Shown: positions 59,350 to 64,000 of the stretch, one piece after another
How positions within the stretch are numbered: the stretch's first letter is position 1
How the letters are laid out: each line of letters begins with the position of its first letter
NCBI GenBank assembly: GCA_023014485.1
Contig: JAJOZX010000484.1
Coordinates: 418,501 to 482,500, forward strand
DNA: 64,000 bases
Direction of reading: 5' to 3'
DNA from: Bathynomus jamesi
Taxonomy: Eukaryota; Arthropoda; Malacostraca; Isopoda; Cirolanidae
The notes under the pieces: model-generated
Told to the model about the DNA's origin: nothing
Databases searched by the model: none
The model's input: only the letters and a program-made list of their open reading frames with translations
Translations under genes and position numbers: made by a program

Positions 59350-60205
59350 TATAACTGAATGCGACGAAAGTGTAGCTTCACTGTTAAGCTCCCATCACCG
59401 AATGGGAAATTTTTTCCCTCAATCGTTCTTATATATATATGATATATTATATATATAGAGATATTGGTTAATATAGTCGCAACATTCACATAATGGGGCT
59501 TGTCATATGTAATGCTCAAACTCTTCCCTCTATGGTTGGGAATGTGTACAATGCGCAGCAGGCCGCCTGGGTGTCCCCAACAAATTGATGCTCCCGATAT
59601 TGCTGTAAATATAGCACATGTCTGGGGATGGGTAGCTTTCACCCAATTTCTCCATTTCAACTGATACATTAAGCTGGACAAGTCATGTTGTGCCTCGTGA
59701 AAGGTATCTCTTTGGAGGGCTGCACCATATCGACCCTCGGCACAATTGTGAACAGCTCTTTGTCTTTAATATTTCTACTAAGCGTTGATTTTAACTTCAA
59801 CGTGCGTGCAGGCGTGTCTATGTTTACGACTTCAAAAAGTAAATCGTTTGTCAGGTACGACTTTTCAAGACTCTTGTTTAACCCCGTCACAATGTCCGTG
59901 GCTGTGTCATAATGACCGATTCCTAGTGTTACATTTGTACTATAGTACTGTACCTCACCGAACAGGACTGATCGCATAGTGTTGTCTAAGGTTATGCCTA
60001 ATTTTTCACACTCATCGACTCTTCTAAGGATCAGAAATATGATCTGCTCATTTTCAAGAGTTAAAAATTTGGTGGCTAGCTGGAATTCACAAACACCAAC
60101 TTCGTACGAATCACGTTCCAACTCAATGGGCCCATGGAGTTCTGTTACAAAGTTGGCCAGGGTGTTGTTAGGATGTACAGAGAGAAGAGGACGGGAGTGT
60201 GACAT
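59349..60205 (-). pseudogene. Polinton penton (minor capsid) protein
   Basis: The frame from 60205 has SVHPNNTLANFVTELHGPIE, then SYEVGVCEFQLATKF, the conserved start of the single-jelly-roll penton. Near 59675 the frame changes to SGASICWGHPGGLLRIVHI, DKPHYVNVATI, and it ends GDGSLTVKLHFRR as usual for the family. A (TA)n expansion adds an unusual ISIYIIYHIYIRT stretch near the C-terminus (about 59430-59470). The gene lies 27 bases after the integrase stop and overlaps the next gene. Vertex protein of the capsid in relatives. Confidence 0.87.
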
Positions 60206-60232
60206 AGAAGTGGTTAGGCGCCATGTTGCATA

Positions 60233-61279
60233 CTATTTAAGCTTCATTATTGCAGCAGCTTTTATATAGGTGTTGAAGCTTTCTGGGTACCCTAGCCATT
60301 TCACCAGGTACATTTTTCTCTTTCCTGAACCTTTGCTGCCTAAAATTTTTTCAATTTTAAACACTTTTTCCTAAATTAAATGTCACTTTCTGCAACTCCT
60401 CGCGGTAAAAGCCTCCTGCGATTTCTTCCCCATTCAAATCTTCAACGTAATACATCATTATCTCGCCTTTAGGTCTCATAGCACTAACTTTAAAAATCTC
60501 ACGTGTCCATCCTTGCTCAAATCCCTTCGCGAATTTATTTCCCGAACGTGATAGCCTTACATAATCATTGATTTTGAAATGTAGAGTGTGGTGGCGGTGC
60601 TCTCTTCTCACCTCTGTGCGCGTACCTCTTTCTAAAACTTCGTTAGGTGTTGTCCAATCGTACGGTGGTGTGAACGGTTGTATGACGACCAATGACCCAG
60701 AATGTTTTATATCTGTATGTGTTTTTATGTGTAAAATAGCGATGCATGCGTTCCTTTATGGTACGTTGAACTCTTTCAGCTAAAGAGGCCTTATGTATAG
60801 AACTGCTAGTGTAGTAACTGATATTAAACTCTGTCAGCATGTTCTGAAAAGCGCGGCCTATAAATTCTTTCCCCATATCCGTACAAAAATAGCCAGGAAC
60901 CCTGTCTTCTTTCAACATCAGCGTTTTGGTAGCTTTAGCAACTGTTTCAGGCGATTTATTTTTCAGAGGAATTAGCCACAGATATCTAGAGAATACATCT
61001 ATTATGAATAGGATGTAGCGGTAGCCGTCATTATACACTGAATATCTTTGCATGTCTGTTAAATCCGCTTGCCAAATAGAGTCAAGCCGCTGTTGTCTTG
61101 GCCGTTTTAAACCTTTTTCTCACCGGTTTATGAAGTGTATAAGCATCCTGCTCCCGCAAAAACCTCTCAACATCTTTTTTCCCTACTCTCATTGTAAACA
61201 CCTCTGTACAGTCTATTAACGCCGCCATAGGAGGCGGGTTAGAAATGTCATAATAGCGTTTTCTTAATATGTTAACCAT
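60233..61279 (-). pseudogene. INT: Polinton retroviral-type integrase with chromodomain
   Basis: The N-terminal part (61279-61082) has VERFLREQDAYTLHKPVRKR. A frame change leads into the rve core: WQADLTDM (first Asp), YRYILFIIDVFSRYLWLIPL, FCTDMGKEF (second Asp) and SIHKASLAERVQRTIKERM (Glu), a DD35E-type triad. After another shift, INDYVRLSRSGNKFAKGF, then MYYVEDLNGEEI form the SH3-like DNA-binding part. After a third shift at about 60360, KIEKILGSKGSGKRKMYLVK, then WLGYPESFN is a chromodomain. It would integrate the element into chromatin. Three frameshifts disable it. Confidence 0.92.
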
Positions 61280-62021
61280 TTGCGTATTTTAGAGACACGT
61301 GGATAAGGTTGGGCGTTTGTTCTCTTCTTTCTCCTCTTCAGAGATGCTACTGCTGGGGGTGATGGCGTACTCGGTTGTGACAGATGCGAGACTTGGTCCA
61401 GGTCTTTTAACCTATTCAGATTTCCTATCAATGTTTTTGGGACATTTATTTGTTGTAGTCTTGCTTTAATATGCTTCCATCCTGTTGGTGAGGGCCTGTC
61501 TCACTTTCTCACCAGATCAAGGACAGTGTCGACAATATTCGATCCCTGTACCCTTGTTCCTTCAACAATGACCTCGCCTGTATCGGTCCACTGTATGATG
61601 GGGTCCTCACTCAATGGATTATAAAGACTTAAGCCTTTATTCCTCAATGTATGTGGGAGAGTACTTTTTAATATATGTTCGATGTGTTGCGTTCCGTTAT
61701 TCTTTGGTTGGGCATCTCTAACGTCGGGCCCAGGTCCTATGTCGTCTTGCTCAGCGTTGCTCGCGTTGTGCCTACTAACCACGGGGAGCTCTGTAGGATT
61801 CTTATAATCTTCGTACTCATGAAGAAATTTCTGCAAAGCCTCTTAGTACAAGATCCTTTTCTCATCAGGTAACTTTTCACTGTTTAATAGGGTAATAGGG
61901 CTAACAAATCACTTTCCATTCTTTTAAGTCTACTTTTACGGGGTTCTAGAACCGTGTCTGGAATCTTTGAACTTTGCAATGAAGCATCCACCTCGTGCGG
62001 AATCACAACCACTTTCTTCAT
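61264..62021 (-). pseudogene. Conserved Polinton accessory protein (unknown function)
   Basis: The ATG at 62021-62019 overlaps the upstream stop (TAATG), and the stop at 61266-61264 lies inside the integrase start region. Pieces are KKVVVIPHEVDASLQ, SEKLPDEKRILY, EALQKFLHEYEDYKN, LPHTLRNKGLSLYNPL, IIQWTDTGEVIVEGTR, VQGSNIVDTVLDL and PTGWKHIKARLQQINVPKTL, then IGN. The pattern of I-W-G-E, GSNIVDL and P-GW...INVP..LIGN recurs in animal Polintons, usually with no assigned role. A frameshift lies near 61895 and stops near 61840 and 61490. Confidence 0.72.
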
Positions 62022-62343
62022 TATATTAATCTAGTCAGTAAAGGTCCCAAAACTGAAAATAAGATGGGGAGGAATGATCCCCCTCTTTGTACAATAATTC
62101 GCTTTTTCTTCCCCACAGTTTGACTTTTACGAGCGAGCGCACGTATTATGTTCTTGTAACGACGTAAGCGAGCCTTCTGAGGGGTTTCATTAGCACATTA
62201 CATTTTATAACATTAAGACAGATTTCACAGATGCATTTTAAAAAGTCTGAGTCGATATTTTTAAGAAACATCTGTTGCAGTGCCAGGGGGAATCGTTGAT
62301 AGATTTTTATTAATTCACGATATTTCTTCAGCCTATTCGTCAT
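62021..62343 (-). pseudogene. Small Polinton protein with hydrophobic C-terminus
   Basis: Begins at 62343 with LKKYRELIKIYQRFPLALQQ, then SDFLKCICEICLNVIKCNVL. After a frameshift near 62165 it continues RYKNIIRALARKSQ, KKKRIIVQRGGSFLPILFSV, then LGPLLTRLI and stop. The QRGGFLP-type motif plus hydrophobic tail after a basic stretch is a recurring small Polinton gene. Function unknown; the tail could be membrane-active. Its ATG overlaps the ATPase stop (ATGA). Confidence 0.7.
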
Positions 62344-62978
62344 TCTGGAATATAGAACGTTTCAGGCTCGTTTGGGAATATATTCGTTCTCAGAAGCACC
62401 CTAAACGTGTTTCGCGGGTGAAGGTCACAAAGCAAATATCCGTAACGCTGACTTGTGGCTTCTTTATAAACCTCCAAAAACTCCTTACGCTGATTCGGGA
62501 ACATTTGATTGGCTAATACTCCAATTTGTGACACATCTCTACGTTGCGCGAATAAGACTAGATATTGTGTATTTAACGACACATCGCGCATGTATCTATT
62601 TTTGAAAAATAGATTCTGATTGATGAAGAATACGCTTATGTTAAGATGGTGGGAGAACACTGTAAATGTCTCGGCAAACGTTTTATCCATTTCCAACATG
62701 AGATCGTCAATTACAATGACTGTATGCTCATTTCCCTTTAACGAATTAACGTCATATACACCTTTGTGGAACAAAATATCATCTTGGTACTCGTTGAACA
62801 CTGATTGATACGTCGAATAGCACCATATTACTTTATGCACAAATTTTGAGAACATCTCCCCCTTATCTTTAATGATTTTAAGCATAAACACAGTTTTACC
62901 ACATCCTGTAGGGCCAGATATAATACATGTGGAGGGGCTTGTGAACTTGAATTTTTCTACAGATTCCATCTCTAACAC
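62340..62978 (-). CDS. ATP: Polinton packaging ATPase (A32/FtsK-HerA type)
   Basis: Intact 212-codon frame. Walker A is GPTGCGKTVFMLK at residues about 23-31. Walker B is TVIVIDDLMLE at about residue 90. A sensor-like SVFFINQNLFF follows, typical of the DNA-pumping ATPases of Polintons, virophages and poxvirus A32. It would package element DNA into capsids. The start MLEMESVEKF is chosen because it lies just before the conserved FTSPSTCIISGPTG block and 83 bases from the PolB acceptor. The only gene of the cluster without an obvious lesion. Confidence 0.93.
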   Translation of the reverse strand: MLEMESVEKFKFTSPSTCIISGPTGCGKTVFMLKIIKDKGEMFSKFVHKVIWCYSTYQSVFNEYQDDILFHKGVYDVNSLKGNEHTVIVIDDLMLEMDKTFAETFTVFSHHLNISVFFINQNLFFKNRYMRDVSLNTQYLVLFAQRRDVSQIGVLANQMFPNQRKEFLEVYKEATSQRYGYLLCDLHPRNTFRVLLRTNIFPNEPETFYIPE

Positions 62979-63061
62979 GTCACACCCCTAAGTGGGTCAT
63001 TTACAAAATATAACAAAATTTAAGTGCTGCTCCATATATTCTTGTTTTTCTTCTTCCACAG

Positions 63062-64000
63062 AACCGTGAATGACGACGATGTACAGCCTCCCATCATCGA
63101 TATTACAGATGACTCCGATGACTGTGTAGCTCCACCCCTGCTGACGAACCCTCATCAGCGATACCTGTAGCACGCGACAATTCAAAGCGGAAGCATGATG
63201 AAGAACCCTCCACGTCAGGTATAAAGCGTGCCAGGATTGCGCCGGTTGTTAGACCCCCAGTAATAGAGCCCCAACCCTCTACGTCTTACGACACAACCCC
63301 CACAATAGTACCTTCTTCAAATATACCCCCTTATTCCTGTTCAATTCCGAGTACTTCCTCCACACCAGCAGCAGCAGCAGCTTCTCGTGCTGTGGAGGAA
63401 GGTATAACATTCGAGTTGGTGCGCACCGCTACCCCTACCCCTGCCCTGATTAGAAATCGATACGTGGTCAGGGTTGACCCTGGATCCTTGTATAGCAACG
63501 GTGTTGGACTGTGACGCGTAGTTAAAAGTATTGTGGAGTTTGCCCTTCAGAACCGTGACGATCGTAAAGTCCGAACGAGGTTGTCCTTCAGGTTCGGGTC
63601 AGATGACGGGGCTGTAGATGATTTTTGGGTAGTAATACCGTTCAGACGCTTGGCAGCTGTAGACATAGAACATATCTTGGTCCGTATAATGCAGGCCTCT
63701 CAAAGTAGTACAGCCTTCAATATGGACAACTTCATGGTAGATATTGACAGAGTATTCCGGGTTGCGGGTCATAGTGCCACACCTTATACTCTTAATTTCA
63801 ATTCTCAGGCTATTTACAGAAAGCATATAAACGTCGATCGTGGTTGCGGCTTTATAGCAATAGCCTTAGCTTATAATTATGTTCACTGTACTAAATACAG
63901 TCGCGTATAATATCTAGCTACCTACGGTTGTGCAGCGTGCCCGTAAACTGGCTTCAGATTGTAAGCTTGAGTTTGAGTGTAATATGGGTTCTGAAGAGCT
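63062..64000 (+). pseudogene. polB: Polinton PolB, N-terminal region (runs off the window)
   Basis: After a strong acceptor (CTTGTTTTTCTTCTTCCACAG) the frame reads NDDDVQPPIIDITDDSDD, shifts within CCCC at 63135-63138, then gives a disordered stretch with SKRKHDEEPSTSG and GIKRARIAP (NLS-like). A TGA lies at 63512-63514. From about 63518 it is RVVKSIVEFALQNR, FWVVIPFRRLAAVDIEHILV, MDNFMVDIDRVFRV, HINVDRGCGFIAIALAY, the region that precedes the exonuclease and polymerase domains in Polinton/adintovirus PolB. The frame breaks again near 63900. No in-frame ATG exists before the family-conserved part. Confidence 0.75.

Larger units (their letters stand above)
50380..64000. mobile_element. Polinton/Maverick (adintovirus-like) element, degraded
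   Basis: Eight minus-strand genes between 57111 and 62978 and PolB on the plus strand form the canonical Polinton set: ATPase, integrase, penton, capsid and protease plus small proteins. The left border is uncertain. Sequence from the end of the LTR array to about 50650 may be the terminal inverted repeat but cannot be checked because the right end is outside the window. A hAT-like element at 52283-57048 sits inside it. Confidence 0.8.

Overview
This window looks like intergenic or heterochromatic DNA from an animal, most likely an arthropod and possibly a crustacean. The reasons are AT-rich DNA full of (TA)n and (CA)n microsatellites, spliced eukaryotic-style introns inside transposons, and a mix of CR1/L2-like and RTE LINEs, Penelope-like elements, hAT, Tc1/mariner, MULE-like and Polinton elements. 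I found no host single-copy gene and no rRNA. Almost everything recognisable is a mobile element, and many are nested. Exact target-site duplications (TSDs) fix many element borders.

Layout. 1-1508: decayed Tc1/mariner (maT-like) element. 1814-5958: ZMYM/hAT element (TSD ATCAAACC) holding a 5'-truncated LINE that makes an in-frame chimeric ORF. 7650-8528: small element with a Merlin/IS1595-like zinc-ribbon ORF and a foldback. 9526-16033: a LINE copy split by a MULE-like element (9906-12063, itself holding a 1.16-kb mariner palindrome) and by an inverted pair of Penelope-like copies (12212-15812, itself holding a palindromic MULE-like element). 16958-26465: MITEs, four more copies of the same LINE, a ZBED-type hAT and an internally deleted mariner. 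27209-30982: a spliced, divergent hAT-like element. 31016-34666: an RTE LINE inside a foldback, then another mariner that has lost its catalytic core. 34915-35640: Penelope fragment.

35829-50378 is one tandem LTR-retrotransposon structure on the minus strand, LTR-internal-LTR-internal-LTR. The LTRs are about 1.8 kb. The 4.4-4.7-kb internal regions have no coding capacity and are filled with minisatellites built on a TGACTT core.

From about 50.4 kb to the right edge lies a Polinton/Maverick (adintovirus-like) element. A tightly packed minus-strand cluster encodes packaging ATPase, a small hydrophobic-tailed protein, a conserved accessory protein, retroviral-type integrase with chromodomain, penton, a pVI/PX-like protein, double-jelly-roll capsid protein and adenovirus-type protease. 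Several genes overlap as ATGA or TAATG. The protein-primed DNA polymerase B starts on the plus strand at the right edge; its N-terminal exon has no usable ATG and appears to be spliced to two small exons more than 10 kb to the left, just after a CCAAT/TATA promoter. All of these genes except the ATPase carry frameshifts or stops, so this copy is dead. A second divergent hAT-like element (52283-57048) has inserted into it, carrying a MULE fragment and a palindrome of tRNA-like sequences.
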